NCBI RefSeq assembly: GCF_000745975.1
Contig: NZ_JQKJ01000012.1
Span: 1 to 64,000, forward strand
Reading direction: 5' to 3'
Length of the DNA stretch: 64,000 nt
Source of the DNA: Desulfobacter vibrioformis DSM 8776
GTDB taxonomy: Bacteria > Desulfobacterota > Desulfobacteria > Desulfobacterales > Desulfobacteraceae
Shown here: piece after piece, positions 41,810-51,277 of the stretch
How positions within the stretch are numbered: the first letter of the stretch is position 1
How the letters are laid out: the number at the start of each line of letters is the position of its first letter
The notes under the pieces: model-generated
Database searches by the model: none
Told to the model about the DNA's origin: nothing
The model's input: the letters and a program-made list of their open reading frames with translations, nothing else
Made by a program: the position numbers and the translations under genes

Positions 41810-42694
41810 ATGTCCGAGATCTTCCGTTCGGGATTTGTGGGTATTATTGGTGCGCCCAATGCCGGGAAGTCCACCCTGCTCAATCAGGTGCTGGGGCAGA
41901 AAATTTCAATTACATCCCAAAAACCCCAGACCACCCGGGACCGGATCATCGGTATTGTGAATCGTCCCCATTCCCAGATCGTGTTTCTGGATACGCCGGG
42001 AATTCATAAAAGCACAACCCTGCTGAATCAGCGAATCGTGGATCAGGCGGTCCAGGCCATGGACGATGTGGATCTGATCCTTTTTATGGTGGATGCGGTA
42101 TCCCGGAACTATGTGTCGGAAAAAATGATCGTAAAGCGGTTTGAAACCGTACGAAAACCTGTGATCCTGGCGCTGAACAAAATTGATCTGGCCCCAAAAG
42201 CTGCGGTGTATGAGCAGGTGGAAATGTTCAGGCATATGTACGCGTTTGAAGCCATTGTACCTGTTTCTGCCAGGAGAAATGTCCAGGTGGATCAGCTTCT
42301 TGACGAAGTGGAATCCCGACTGTCCCAGGGCCACCCCCTCTATCCCGAGGAGACCTTCACAGATGTTTCCGAAAAATATATGGTCAGCGAAATTATCCGG
42401 GAAAAGGTGTTCAGGCTCACCGGCATGGAGGTTCCCTATTCATCCGCTGTTACTGTGGATGCCTTTGAGGTGGAAAAAAAACTGATCGTGATCCATGCCA
42501 GCATTCATCTGGTGCGTGATTCCCAAAAGGGCATTATTATTGGGAAAAACGGAAGCATGCTCAAGCGTATCGGATCAGACGCCCGGAAAGATATTGAACA
42601 AATGCTGGGCAGCAAGGTTCTGCTTAAGCTGTTTGTCAAGGTGACCCGGGACTGGGTGTCCAATAAACGGCACCTGAGTGAATTTGGATATTGA
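41810..42694 (+). CDS. era: GTPase Era
   Basis: A 294-residue Era: N-terminal GTPase (GAPNAGKSTLLNQ, DTPGIHKS, NKIDL, SARR) and C-terminal KH domain with GIIIGKNGSMLKRIG. AGGAGG precedes the ATG. It binds the 3' end of 16S rRNA during 30S maturation. Its neighbourhood with engB groups two ribosome-assembly GTPases. Confidence 0.96.
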   Translation: MSEIFRSGFVGIIGAPNAGKSTLLNQVLGQKISITSQKPQTTRDRIIGIVNRPHSQIVFLDTPGIHKSTTLLNQRIVDQAVQAMDDVDLILFMVDAVSRNYVSEKMIVKRFETVRKPVILALNKIDLAPKAAVYEQVEMFRHMYAFEAIVPVSARRNVQVDQLLDEVESRLSQGHPLYPEETFTDVSEKYMVSEIIREKVFRLTGMEVPYSSAVTVDAFEVEKKLIVIHASIHLVRDSQKGIIIGKNGSMLKRIGSDARKDIEQMLGSKVLLKLFVKVTRDWVSNKRHLSEFGY

Positions 42695-43013
42695 CGATAT
42701 AACAGGTATGGATTTTTTTTCTTTTCCCGACGATGCTGAACTGAAAAAAGAACGGGCCAAGGCCAGGCTGCTTCGGGCCAGTCAATGGTGGAAGCGAAAA
42801 CGATCATCCGGGATTTGTCACTATTGCGGGAAAAATTTCTCCCCCAAAGAGCTGACCATGGATCATGTGATTCCCCTTTCCCGGGGAGGACGCTCGGAAA
42901 AATTTAATCTGGTGCCGTGCTGCAAGGCGTGTAATACCCAAAAACAACGAATGCTTCCCACGGAGTGGGATGACTATATGGCACGGCTGCGGGGTGATAA
43001 AAATAGTGTCTGA
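42678..43013 (+). CDS. HNH-family endonuclease-like protein
   Basis: A protein of 111 residues from GTG 42678, overlapping era by 17 bases, or 101 residues from ATG 42708. It has an HNH domain with two CxxC zinc knuckles: CHYC and CKAC around the core MDHVIPLSRGG and FNLVPCC. Such small solitary HNH proteins are common bacterial genes of unclear role; nuclease activity is inferred from the intact Asp-His and Asn residues. A terminator follows at 43096. Confidence 0.8.
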   Translation: MNLDIDDITGMDFFSFPDDAELKKERAKARLLRASQWWKRKRSSGICHYCGKNFSPKELTMDHVIPLSRGGRSEKFNLVPCCKACNTQKQRMLPTEWDDYMARLRGDKNSV

Positions 43014-43095
43014 ACGTCTCGATAGAGGATCTATTCTCCTTGATTGAGCCCGTCGAACAGTTCGATCACGGGGGGGGACGTTCAGGCACAAAAGA

Positions 43096-43124
43096 ACCGA
43101 CCGGAATAAATCCGGCCGGTTTTA
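43096..43124. terminator. Rho-independent terminator between convergent genes
   Basis: A 10-bp stem (ACCGACCGGA with TCCGGCCGGT, one mismatch) and 5-base loop are followed by TTTTAT on the plus strand. It ends the his-engB-era-HNH unit. Confidence 0.75.
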
Positions 43125-43172
43125 TACCTTTCTATTTCCAGGCAGTTGCCGGCTGCCCTTAGACGTCAGGTG

Positions 43173-43961
43173 CTACTTGTTGCTGCACAGTCTGTGAATC
43201 GTTTGGGCATGCCACTCTCCACGGCCGGAAAAGGTAGGCTGTCCAAGGGCGATGAGGTGATTGGCAACCTGATCATAGGTGGCGCCTTGTTCCCGCATGG
43301 AGTTGATGATATTCATGATCTCTTCTCTGGGCATCAGCTCCTTGGTTTCCTCGGGTGATGCGTCTGCCGGGGCGGCTGGTGCAACAATTTTTCTGCGTTT
43401 TTTTACAATATTGGTGTCTTGATTGGTGGTCGGAGCTTCGGCTTTCCGGCGTTTTTCCTCGGCCATTTCGGCTTTGAGCAGATGTTCCACAGTGCCGCTG
43501 TCAATGTCTTCATCCGGGGCCTGGGACGATACGTAATGATGCTCAAACTCCGGGGCGATATCCATCATCTGATTCTGGTCCTGGGAAAGATTTAAGCGCT
43601 CCATGATGATCTCAGTGGCATCAGCCTGGCGCTGGAGCAGGTCCGCAGTTCTTTCTTGAACAGTGATCATATATTCCTGGTTTTTAATCAGAATATCAAT
43701 CTGGGTGCATATATTATCCAGGATATCCGCTAAAAGAATGGTATTGGGTTCTTCAGGAATCTGGTTCCCGGGTGTTTGGGGAATTCCTGGCGACATGGGC
43801 CGTTTCATCTGCGAAGGTCTGGTATTGGGATAGCCGGAACCTCCATATGAATTGAACCTGGATGTGTTTGAATAGTACGTGTTGTCAAAATTTTTTCTTG
43901 TTTTCGGTGTCCTTGGCTTTTCGGCCTGGCCGTTACGAAGGCTTTGTAAAAAATCGTTCAT
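43173..43961 (-). CDS. Hypothetical protein with recombinase-like C-terminal motif
   Basis: A 262-residue, mostly low-complexity hydrophilic protein. The N-terminus is Asn/Pro/Tyr-rich (YSNTSRFNSYGGSGYPNTRP), followed by a coiled-coil-like stretch (~75-125, DILDNICTQIDILIKNQEY), then an acidic and a Lys/Arg-rich linker. The last ~50 residues (IINSMREQGATYDQVANHL, TFSGRGEWHAQTIHRLC) resemble the helix-turn-helix segment of the serine-recombinase accessory domain, suggesting DNA binding. No catalytic domain. Function unknown. Confidence 0.6.
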   Translation of the reverse strand: MNDFLQSLRNGQAEKPRTPKTRKNFDNTYYSNTSRFNSYGGSGYPNTRPSQMKRPMSPGIPQTPGNQIPEEPNTILLADILDNICTQIDILIKNQEYMITVQERTADLLQRQADATEIIMERLNLSQDQNQMMDIAPEFEHHYVSSQAPDEDIDSGTVEHLLKAEMAEEKRRKAEAPTTNQDTNIVKKRRKIVAPAAPADASPEETKELMPREEIMNIINSMREQGATYDQVANHLIALGQPTFSGRGEWHAQTIHRLCSNK

Positions 43962-44360
43962 ATAATAACCTCTTTCTCCTTAGATTCTCCTTATGCCGCA
44001 TATATAAACTTTTATCGGCTCTGGGATTGACCTTGGCTTTCCTTAATCAATTAATGCGAGCAATAATAAGGATTTAATAATTCTTTTTTTCTTTGGACAG
44101 AATGCAGACGTCGTTATCTAATTTTTCAGGCTGCTTGTCAAGAAAATTTTAAATGATTTCCAAATCTTGAACAGCCGGATATTGTTTGTCGAATGTTTAT
44201 CAAATATTTACCAGAGGCAATCTTGCCGCCAGCATTCTGTTTCAAAGCATATTGAATACTTCAGGTGCGTATGTTACCATAATTTTAGAAAAATTAGCAA
44301 CCCGTTAAATAGATAATTTTCGGGTAAAAATTGTAAAAAATTGTTAAAGAAAGAGTATAA
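43962..44360. other. Divergent AT-rich intergenic region
   Basis: About 400 bases between the divergently read genes at 43173-43961 and 44361. It must hold both promoters. I saw no convincing -35/-10 pair or operator; AAAGAG just before 44361 is the queF ribosome site. Confidence 0.4.
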
Positions 44361-44762
44361 ATGGAAAATAAGCACTACGACCCCCCTTTTTCAGTGGATA
44401 CAGCGGATATTATTCGGCCGGATCTGCTGGAACCCATTGCGTATGCATATAAATCCAAACGCAGCATTGATATTAAAATCACCCAGCCCGAATATACGTC
44501 AGTCTGCCCCATGACAGGTTTGCCGGATAACGGGACCATCATTATTGAGTACCGGCCGGACGCCCATCTGGTGGAGTTGAAATCACTTAAATATTATCTG
44601 ATGCAATACAGGAACGTCGGGATGTTTTATGAACATGTGGTGAATAAAATTTTGGACGATATGGTTTCGGTAATAAATCCCCTTTACATGAAGGTCACAG
44701 GCGAATTCACCCCGCGCGGCGGGATTTCGTCCGTGGGATCTGCCGAATATATCAAGCCTTGA
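44361..44762 (+). CDS. queF: NADPH-dependent 7-cyano-7-deazaguanine reductase (short QueF)
   Basis: A 133-residue unimodular QueF. The catalytic cysteine is Cys49 in TSVCPMTG, with the NADPH/substrate motif VELKSLKYYLMQYRN and the C-terminal FTPRGGIS. It reduces preQ0 to preQ1 for queuosine. The 3' end overlaps the convergent dus gene by 11 bases. A QueG-like protein lies at 51278, but the rest of the queuosine pathway is outside the window. Confidence 0.95.
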   Translation: MENKHYDPPFSVDTADIIRPDLLEPIAYAYKSKRSIDIKITQPEYTSVCPMTGLPDNGTIIIEYRPDAHLVELKSLKYYLMQYRNVGMFYEHVVNKILDDMVSVINPLYMKVTGEFTPRGGISSVGSAEYIKP

Positions 44763-45720
44763 GGCTTGCCTCGAAATCCCGGAGTATCTCAAGGGCATGG
44801 GCGCTGCTTTCAAGGGTGGATAATTCGCGGCGGAATGCCGCGGAACCGGGCAATCCCCGGATAAACCATGCAAGCCTTCCCCGCAGCATCCTGCATGCCG
44901 TGATTTCCCCGAAATAGGATACATACCCCTGGGTCAGTAACGCCATTGTTTTGAAGATGGCCCGGGGCTCAGGACAGGTGAATGTACCATGGGCCACATA
45001 CTGTTCGATCTGTGAAAGGATGAACGGGTTGGCCATGGCTGCCCTTCCCACCATGACGGCATCACAGCCGGTCAGGGAAATCATTTTTCCTGCGTCCTGG
45101 GGGGTAATGATATCTCCGTTTCCGATTACGGGGATACGGATGGCCTGTTTAAGTCGTGCAATCAACTGCCAGTCCGCCTTGCCCCTGAACCCCTGAACAG
45201 CTGTCCTCGGGTGAACGGCAATGGCGTCTACACCCTGGTCTTCGGCGATTTTTGCCAGAATCACGGCCTGATCCCCGGAAGCATCCCACCCGCTGCGTAT
45301 TTTTATGGTAAAGGGAAGGGAGGTGGCATCCCTCACAGCCTTTATGATTTTCCGGGCAAGGGCCGGATCCTTCATTAGCGCGACGCCGGCCCCTTGTTTG
45401 ATCACTTTTTTGACACTGCACCCAAAATTGATGTCAATGATATCCGCTGTGCCAAGATCATTGATGAACGCTGCAGCCTGTCCCATGGAGAGCGGATCTG
45501 AACCGAAAAGCTGTACAGATAATGGCCGCTCGCTCTCTTGTGACTTAAGCAGGGTTATGGTCTTCTCCGCATTGTAGAATATGCCCTTGGCACTGATCAT
45601 CTCCGAGCATACCACGGCGCACCCGCAATCCTTTATCAGCTGCCTGAAGGGCAGATTGGTAATCCCGGCCAGGGGGGCCAGAAACGTGATGCCGTTAAGT
45701 TTTAAGTCTTTTATTTTCAT
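44752..45720 (-). CDS. dusB: tRNA-dihydrouridine synthase (DusB-like)
   Basis: A 322-residue FMN enzyme. LAPLAGITNLPFRQL at the N-terminus and INFGCSVKKV (catalytic cysteine) are typical; KIRSGWDASG and GRAAMANPFI support the FMN barrel. The start at 45720 (MKIKDLKLNG) fits the family, while a frame from 45951 would add 77 residues from the neighbouring DUF1848 gene. It overlaps that gene by 26 bases, implying coupled translation. Confidence 0.92.
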   Translation of the reverse strand: MKIKDLKLNGITFLAPLAGITNLPFRQLIKDCGCAVVCSEMISAKGIFYNAEKTITLLKSQESERPLSVQLFGSDPLSMGQAAAFINDLGTADIIDINFGCSVKKVIKQGAGVALMKDPALARKIIKAVRDATSLPFTIKIRSGWDASGDQAVILAKIAEDQGVDAIAVHPRTAVQGFRGKADWQLIARLKQAIRIPVIGNGDIITPQDAGKMISLTGCDAVMVGRAAMANPFILSQIEQYVAHGTFTCPEPRAIFKTMALLTQGYVSYFGEITACRMLRGRLAWFIRGLPGSAAFRRELSTLESSAHALEILRDFEASLKA

Positions 45721-46639
45721 GTTCTGTTGTGGGGCAGCCCATGGCCGGTTTTGTGATGTCACGGCCTGTTCTGGCATAGCAGAAAAGGCAGTTGTGAAAA
45801 CAAGGGTGGTCTTCATAGGAGCCAATATCAAAAGATTTTGTGCATTGGCACCCTTTTTTGCGCCGTTGTCCATAATCGCTGCGGATTTCCGGATTTCCCC
45901 CGAATAAGGTTTTATAAAGGTGCCCGTTGATGCAGGCGTTAGGGGATGCATATGTCTGTAATCCAGCTGCGTTCATCAGTTCTTTTTCACAGCATAAACA
46001 AAGATCCATGCCAAGGGGGTTGAGAAACCTAGCCATACTGCGGATAATTTTTGTCTTGCGGTCCATGCCCGGATCTATGAATTCAAGCATGGGACTGCCC
46101 TGATTTGCCATACGTTTGATTCTCAAGTCTACTTTTTTGTAAGGATCATAAAAACTGGTAATACATTGCTTGATACCCATCTGTGACAATTGTCCTGCAA
46201 TATATTCAAAGGCGTCAAGATTGTTAAACACCTGGCCGCCCTTCTCATAAAAACAGATGGGGTCAAAACGCCAGGCAACCTGGGCCGGGCCCAAGTCCCG
46301 GGCAATGATCCGGGCCTGGGCAAGACGTTCTGAAAGGTCTGGCAGGCCGGGTTCAAGATCTTTTAACGGCGTATTGATGGTAAAATTGAAAAACAGGTGA
46401 AATCCTTTTCGGGCTAAAATTTTGTGGGCCCTTAAGTCCAGGAACGGCCCATAGTTTTTAGACCAGAAAACAATGGTATGAATGTCCTCATGCGTTGCAT
46501 TCACCCTGCGGGACTGTCTGTTAAATGGATTGGTGATAAAAAAATATCCTTTTTCAATTCTGTCCAGAAACCAGGGCGTGTACCATCCTGGTATATCTGT
46601 ACGCCTGGAGGCGGAAAGGATGCCGGCAGGATCGTTCAA
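45695..46639 (-). CDS. DUF1848-family protein
   Basis: A 314-residue member of the DUF1848 family. SASRRTDIPGWY opens the protein; the C-terminus has the cysteine array KGCQCTKSFDIGSYEDHPC and HNCLFCYA that probably binds an Fe-S cluster. The start is TTG at 46639, one base after the stop of the gene upstream. Function unknown; the fold is suggested to be related to radical-SAM/spore-photolyase-like proteins. It overlaps dusB. Confidence 0.85.
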   Translation of the reverse strand: MNDPAGILSASRRTDIPGWYTPWFLDRIEKGYFFITNPFNRQSRRVNATHEDIHTIVFWSKNYGPFLDLRAHKILARKGFHLFFNFTINTPLKDLEPGLPDLSERLAQARIIARDLGPAQVAWRFDPICFYEKGGQVFNNLDAFEYIAGQLSQMGIKQCITSFYDPYKKVDLRIKRMANQGSPMLEFIDPGMDRKTKIIRSMARFLNPLGMDLCLCCEKELMNAAGLQTYASPNACINGHLYKTLFGGNPEIRSDYGQRRKKGCQCTKSFDIGSYEDHPCFHNCLFCYARTGRDITKPAMGCPTTEHENKRLKT

Positions 46640-46640
46640 C

Positions 46641-47027
46641 CTATGGTTCCTGCTCGGTTTTATGGTTTTTCAATTTGGAAAAGGAGATAATTTTACCCTG
46701 ATTTTTTCCGGGAGGATCATCCGATTCAAGGGCGTCAAGATTTTTGCCGTTTTCAGGTGTTTTTTCAGACAAACCGCCATGTTCAAAGGGTATGACCGGG
46801 GATTCCACCTTTTCCAGGCGCATGCTTTTGCCGTTCATGGAAAAGACCGCGCCATTGATGTAGTCTGCCTTTAAAATCCAGGTGACGACCTGTAACGGTA
46901 TCTGAAGCATCAGCAGCCGGATCTGGTACCAGTCTTTTTTATGGTCCGGCACAATATTTTCAATCCTGGCAAAACTGACTGGTGCATCTTCTAAGTAAAT
47001 CATCACAATATCATTTATTTCTGCCAC
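46641..47027 (-). CDS. Conserved-looking hypothetical protein
   Basis: A 128-residue soluble protein, not recognised. The first ~65 residues look like a small beta-barrel (IVMIYLEDAPVSFARIENI, WYQIRLLMLQIPLQVVTWIL); the rest is a charged, probably unstructured tail (EKTPENGKNLDALESDD). The start is GTG 47027 with GGAG upstream. First gene of a coupled minus-strand unit with the DUF1848 gene and dusB. Confidence 0.6.
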   Translation of the reverse strand: MAEINDIVMIYLEDAPVSFARIENIVPDHKKDWYQIRLLMLQIPLQVVTWILKADYINGAVFSMNGKSMRLEKVESPVIPFEHGGLSEKTPENGKNLDALESDDPPGKNQGKIISFSKLKNHKTEQEP

Positions 47028-47399
47028 GTTGTCTCCATTATCAGGTGTTTTTCATGTTAAAATTTTCATCTGCCTTGAACTTGAACAAAAATCCTGTGTT
47101 TGACCCGCAGCATATACCACAGACGTGAAATTATCAAAAGTTATGATTTGGCAGGATTGAATCGTTGGTATCTGTGCAGCAAAGGATAGTTGTTAATAAT
47201 AAAACGCTAATTTTTGAAAAAAAATTCGTTTGAGGATAACAATTGATTGTTGCGTAACGTTACTTTATCATTATCCGGTGTCCGGTAACGTTTTCATCAG
47301 GGTGCATAAATATTTTTTTAAAAAAAGGCATAGCGTCCTATGACTTCTGAAACGCCGGGATTATGTTTGCACGGGTATAGATAACTGAACAGGAGCAGT
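47028..47399. promoter_or_regulatory. Divergent regulatory region with two GTAACGTT sites 31 bp apart
   Basis: This 370-base AT-rich region lies between divergent genes. A perfect 10-bp palindrome GTAACGTTAC (47254-47263) and a second GTAACGTT (47285-47292) are spaced 31 bp, about three helical turns. They may be binding sites for the sigma-54 activator encoded just downstream. AGGAG at 47391 sets the GTG start at 47400. No sigma-54 promoter was seen. Confidence 0.4.
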
Positions 47400-48800
47400 G
47401 TGAAAAACCACGGGATTTGGAACCTTAATTTTTTAAACCATATTTTGGATGCCATGGCTGAAGGTCTGTTTACTTTGGACCAGGACGGTAAAATTACAGC
47501 CTGGAACCAGGCCATGGAAAATATCAGCGGATACACAGCCCAACAGGCTGTAGGCCAGGGATGCCGCCTGATAAAATGCAGCCGGTGTTATGAGCAGGTC
47601 AATCCGGCGGATGTATCCCAGTGCGGTGTGCTGGCGCACGGAAAAACAGAAGTCAAGGAGTGTTTTATCCGGCACAGGGACGGTTATGATGTGCCGGTGA
47701 TTAAAAATGCCAGACTGGTTCGGGATGAAAAGGGTAATGTCCTGGGCATTGTGGAAACCTTGACCGATTTAACGGAAATTAAAGCCATCAAGGCCCGGGA
47801 AGCTTCTGCCAAGCAGGAACTTGAAAAACGTTACGCCCTTGGCAATATCATTGGCAAATCAGCAGCCATGGAAAAGGTGTTTCATGCCATCCGGGCGGCA
47901 GCAGACAGCCGGGCCACCATCCTGATCCAGGGGGAAAGCGGTACCGGAAAAGAACTGGTGGCCCGGGCCATCCACTATGAAGCGGCCGGGGAACAGCGGC
48001 CCCTGGTAACGGTGAACTGCTCGGCACTGTCCGAGACCCTGCTGGAAAGTGAGTTGTTCGGCCATGTCAAGGGCGCGTTCACCGGTGCGCATAAAGACCG
48101 GATCGGGCGGTTTGAGCAGGCAGATACCGGCACCATATTCCTTGATGAAATCGGGGAACTGACACCATATATGCAGGTCAAGCTGCTGCGGGTGCTTCAG
48201 GAAAGGGAGATTGAGCGGGTGGGGGATACCCGGAAAAAGAAAATTGACATCCGGATCATTGCTGCCACCCATAAAGACTTGAATATCCTGACCCGGGAGG
48301 GGACGTTTCGAGAGGATTTGTATTACCGGCTTAAGGTGTTTCCCATCCGGCTGCCGTCCCTGGGACAGCGTATAGAAGATATTCCTTTGCTGGTCAGGCA
48401 TTTTATTGAAAAGGGCAACAGGCACGAAGGTATGGATATCCGCAATGTAACACCCGATGCCATGAAAGCGCTGATGGCCTATCCCTGGCCCGGAAATGTG
48501 CGGGAACTGGAAAACGCCATTGCACACGGGTTTGTGCTGTGTCGCACCCGGGAAATAACCCGTGGGGACTTGCCCGACGAGGTGTGCGGTCATGATCAAT
48601 TCCCTACGGCCTCCTTGGGGATACCTTTGTTCTCAAATTCGCCTTCCTTTTCCCGGAGCCCCTTGACCCGGGAACGTCTGGTGTCGCTTCTGGATGCCTG
48701 CAACTGGAATAAGGCTGAGGTGGCAAGGCAGCTTGGCAAAAGCCGGACCCTTGTCTGGAAGTATATGAAAAAATGGAATATTCCGCTTAAACAAGGTTAA
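47400..48800 (+). CDS. Sigma-54-dependent transcriptional activator with Cys-rich PAS domain
   Basis: A 466-residue enhancer-binding protein, start GTG. A PAS domain (~10-125; [15 protein letters not shown]) carries an unusual cysteine cluster, CRLIKCSRC, with a further Cys in SQCGVL, which could bind a metal or Fe-S centre or sense redox. The AAA+ domain has GESGTGKE, the sigma-54 contact GAFTGA and DEIGELTP. A Fis-type HTH closes the protein ([20 protein letters not shown]). It has no receiver domain. It precedes an Old-Yellow-Enzyme gene by 22 bases and probably regulates that operon or distant genes. Confidence 0.92.
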   Translation: MKNHGIWNLNFLNHILDAMAEGLFTLDQDGKITAWNQAMENISGYTAQQAVGQGCRLIKCSRCYEQVNPADVSQCGVLAHGKTEVKECFIRHRDGYDVPVIKNARLVRDEKGNVLGIVETLTDLTEIKAIKAREASAKQELEKRYALGNIIGKSAAMEKVFHAIRAAADSRATILIQGESGTGKELVARAIHYEAAGEQRPLVTVNCSALSETLLESELFGHVKGAFTGAHKDRIGRFEQADTGTIFLDEIGELTPYMQVKLLRVLQEREIERVGDTRKKKIDIRIIAATHKDLNILTREGTFREDLYYRLKVFPIRLPSLGQRIEDIPLLVRHFIEKGNRHEGMDIRNVTPDAMKALMAYPWPGNVRELENAIAHGFVLCRTREITRGDLPDEVCGHDQFPTASLGIPLFSNSPSFSRSPLTRERLVSLLDACNWNKAEVARQLGKSRTLVWKYMKKWNIPLKQG

Positions 48801-48822
48801 TTTTAAACATAAAGGAAGCACA

Positions 48823-50823
48823 ATGACAGATCCCCTGTTTAACCCCATTCAAATCAATCAATTGAATATTTCCAACAGAATTTATATGCCGGCCATGCAC
48901 CTGGGCATGGCACAGGCGTTTGAAGTAACGGATCAGATTGTTGAGTTTTACACAAGACGGGCCAAAGGCGGGCCGGGCATGATCTGCGTCGGGTATGCCA
49001 CGGTGGACGATTTGTCCGGCAACTCCCGGAACATTGGTGCCCATGATGATAGATTTATTCCGGGACTGACCCGGCTGGCAGATGCCATCCGGGAAAACGG
49101 AAGCTGTTGTGCCGTGCAGATCAACCATGCCGGCCGGTATAATTTTTCATTCTTAATCAATGGCAAACAGCCCGTGGCCCCGTCTGCCATTGCCTCCAGA
49201 ATGACAAGGGAGACGCCAAAGGCCCTTGAAATCAGCGAGATACAGCAGATCATTGAATCCTTTGCCAATGCCGCGGCCCGGGTGAAGAAGGCAGGGTTTG
49301 ATGCCGTGGAGATTCTGTCGGGTACGGGGTATCTTATTTCCGAATTTTTGTCTCCGCTTACCAATCAGCGCACCGACGAATACGGAGGGCACCTTGAAAA
49401 CCGCATGCGGTTTGGTCTGGAAGTGGCCCAGGCGGTTCGGGATGCCGTGGGACCTGACTATCCCTTGATCGTGAGAATGAACGGCAATGATTTTATGCCG
49501 GGCGGGAATAAACGGTCCGATCTCATCGAATATGCAAAACAACTCTCCCAAGGGCCTGTGGATGCCTTGTGTATCAATGTGGGCTGGCATGAGGCCCGGG
49601 TGCCCCAGATTGTGGCCCAGGTGCCCAGGGGGGCGTTTGGCTATCTGGCCCGGGATATCCGGACCGCTGTTGATGTGCCTGTGATCGCAAGCCACAGGAT
49701 CAATGACCCTGAAACCGCAAGTCAGATGATTGATCAGGGTTTTTGCGATATGGTAGCCATGGGGCGCAGCCTGATCGCTGACCCGGATCTGCCGAAAAAA
49801 GCCCGTGCGGGCCGAAGCAATGAGATTGTCCATTGTATTGCCTGTGCCCAGGGCTGTTTTGATAACCTGTTCAAACTTAAGCATGTGGAGTGCCTTTGCA
49901 ATCCTTTGGCCGGCCATGAGCACCGGGAAAATGCAGGTCAGGTTGAAACGGCCAAAAAAGTCATGGTGGTGGGCGGCGGGGCTGCCGGTATGACTGCCGC
50001 GCTTACCTGTACCCGGCGCGGCCATGACGTGACTCTGTATGAGCGTTCCGGGCGCTTAGGCGGCCAACTCCACCTGGCTGCGGCCCCGCCGGGCAGGGAA
50101 GAGTTTGCCCGACTTTCAGATGACCTTGAAACGCAGCTCTCTGTGGAAAAAATTCCCGTGGTATTGAACTGCAAGGTGGATGAAGCCCTTATTTCAAGGG
50201 AAAAACCAGATGCCCTGATCCTTGCCACAGGTGCGCGCCCCCTTGAGCCGCCCATCCCCGGTATGGATCTTCCCCATGTGGCCTGGGCCTGGGATGTTCT
50301 TGAAGACAAGGTGAGAACCGGCAAACATGTGGCCATCATCGGTGGCGGGGCTGTGGGCGTTGAAACCGCATTATTCCTTGCGGAAAAAGGCACCATGCCG
50401 GCGCAAATCATAAAGTTTCTGCTGGTGAACAAGGCCGAAACCCCGGAGACTCTTTTTGAGATGGCCACCACAGGCAGCAAAAAGGTGTGTCTCATTGAGA
50501 TGACGGATTGCATTGGAAAGGATATCGGCAAATCAACCAAGTGGGGGATGATCCAGGATCTTGGGCGTTTCAATGTGGAAACCGTGACGGCCGCAAAAGT
50601 GGTGCGGATTACTGAAACAGGCCTTCAAATCGAGCAGGCCGGAAAAATCAATGCCCTGGACTTTGACACGGTTGTGGTGGCTGCGGGGTCTGTGTCTTAC
50701 AATCCATTGGAGCCGATTGCCAAAAAACTTGGCAAAGACTTTCGTGTGGTCGGTGATGCCTTAAATGTGGGCATGGCTTTTGACGCGGTACATGGGGGGT
50801 ATAAGGCTGCTTTATCTATTTAG
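48823..50823 (+). CDS. NADH:flavin oxidoreductase (2,4-dienoyl-CoA reductase/OYE family)
   Basis: A 666-residue three-cofactor enzyme. An FMN TIM barrel comes first (~1-365; NRIYMPAMHLGMAQ, QINHAGRY, GYLISEFLSPLTNQR), then the 4Fe-4S cysteines in CIACAQGC and CLCNP, then an FAD/NAD half with MVVGGGAAGMTAAL and AIIGGGAVGVETALF. It resembles FadH and BaiCD-type enoate reductases, reducing an enoyl-CoA or conjugated acid. The substrate is unknown. It is probably co-transcribed with the activator gene upstream. Confidence 0.9.
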   Translation: MTDPLFNPIQINQLNISNRIYMPAMHLGMAQAFEVTDQIVEFYTRRAKGGPGMICVGYATVDDLSGNSRNIGAHDDRFIPGLTRLADAIRENGSCCAVQINHAGRYNFSFLINGKQPVAPSAIASRMTRETPKALEISEIQQIIESFANAAARVKKAGFDAVEILSGTGYLISEFLSPLTNQRTDEYGGHLENRMRFGLEVAQAVRDAVGPDYPLIVRMNGNDFMPGGNKRSDLIEYAKQLSQGPVDALCINVGWHEARVPQIVAQVPRGAFGYLARDIRTAVDVPVIASHRINDPETASQMIDQGFCDMVAMGRSLIADPDLPKKARAGRSNEIVHCIACAQGCFDNLFKLKHVECLCNPLAGHEHRENAGQVETAKKVMVVGGGAAGMTAALTCTRRGHDVTLYERSGRLGGQLHLAAAPPGREEFARLSDDLETQLSVEKIPVVLNCKVDEALISREKPDALILATGARPLEPPIPGMDLPHVAWAWDVLEDKVRTGKHVAIIGGGAVGVETALFLAEKGTMPAQIIKFLLVNKAETPETLFEMATTGSKKVCLIEMTDCIGKDIGKSTKWGMIQDLGRFNVETVTAAKVVRITETGLQIEQAGKINALDFDTVVVAAGSVSYNPLEPIAKKLGKDFRVVGDALNVGMAFDAVHGGYKAALSI

Positions 50824-50826
50824 TAT

Positions 50827-51000
50827 TTGGACGAAAAGTCACCCATCTGCGCCTTGCACCTGGGTAACTTTTCCTTCAAAATTGAAGCAATCAAGCTGGA
50901 AGCGTTACGTGCAAGACTGGCTGAAGGTGAAGCTCAGCTTGACAAAGGACAAGGGGTTGACGGCCAATCCTTCATGGATGAATTGATCGGCTGGCATAAC
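50827..51000 (+). pseudogene. ParD-like antitoxin fragment
   Basis: In frame with a TTG at 50827, the stretch from ~50878 encodes IKLEALRARLAEGEAQLDKG and then GVDGQSFMDELIG. This matches the C-terminal half of ParD-type antitoxins (K-L-E-A-L-R-x-x-L-x-E-G-E). The N-terminal ribbon-helix-helix domain is absent and no ParE toxin gene follows; the frame continues into unrelated sequence. Most likely a relic of a toxin-antitoxin pair. Confidence 0.5.
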
Positions 51001-51277
51001 TCAATATATTCTTTTAGCCGGATCTCATGTCATTTTCACGGCAAATCCTTTAATATTATTTGGGTTTTTATCATTGAAAAGATGGAGTTTGCTTTCTCTT
51101 CTATTCAGTCCGATAATATTTCCGACGGACCATTCAGGATAGGTACTTTTCAAAATTTTATGCCAATAAGTGTATTTTTGCTTTCCAGTATCTATCACCA
51201 TTTTCCATATTTTCTTCCTTGATTTTTTACAGCAGCTTTTTCTCCTTTTTTATATTGTCACAGCATCCTTTGCATAC
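51001..51277. other. Intergenic region after the antitoxin relic
   Basis: AT-rich sequence of ~280 bases before the convergent Fe-S protein gene. It contains pyrimidine-rich tracts but no recognisable gene, repeat or strong terminator. Confidence 0.4.
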
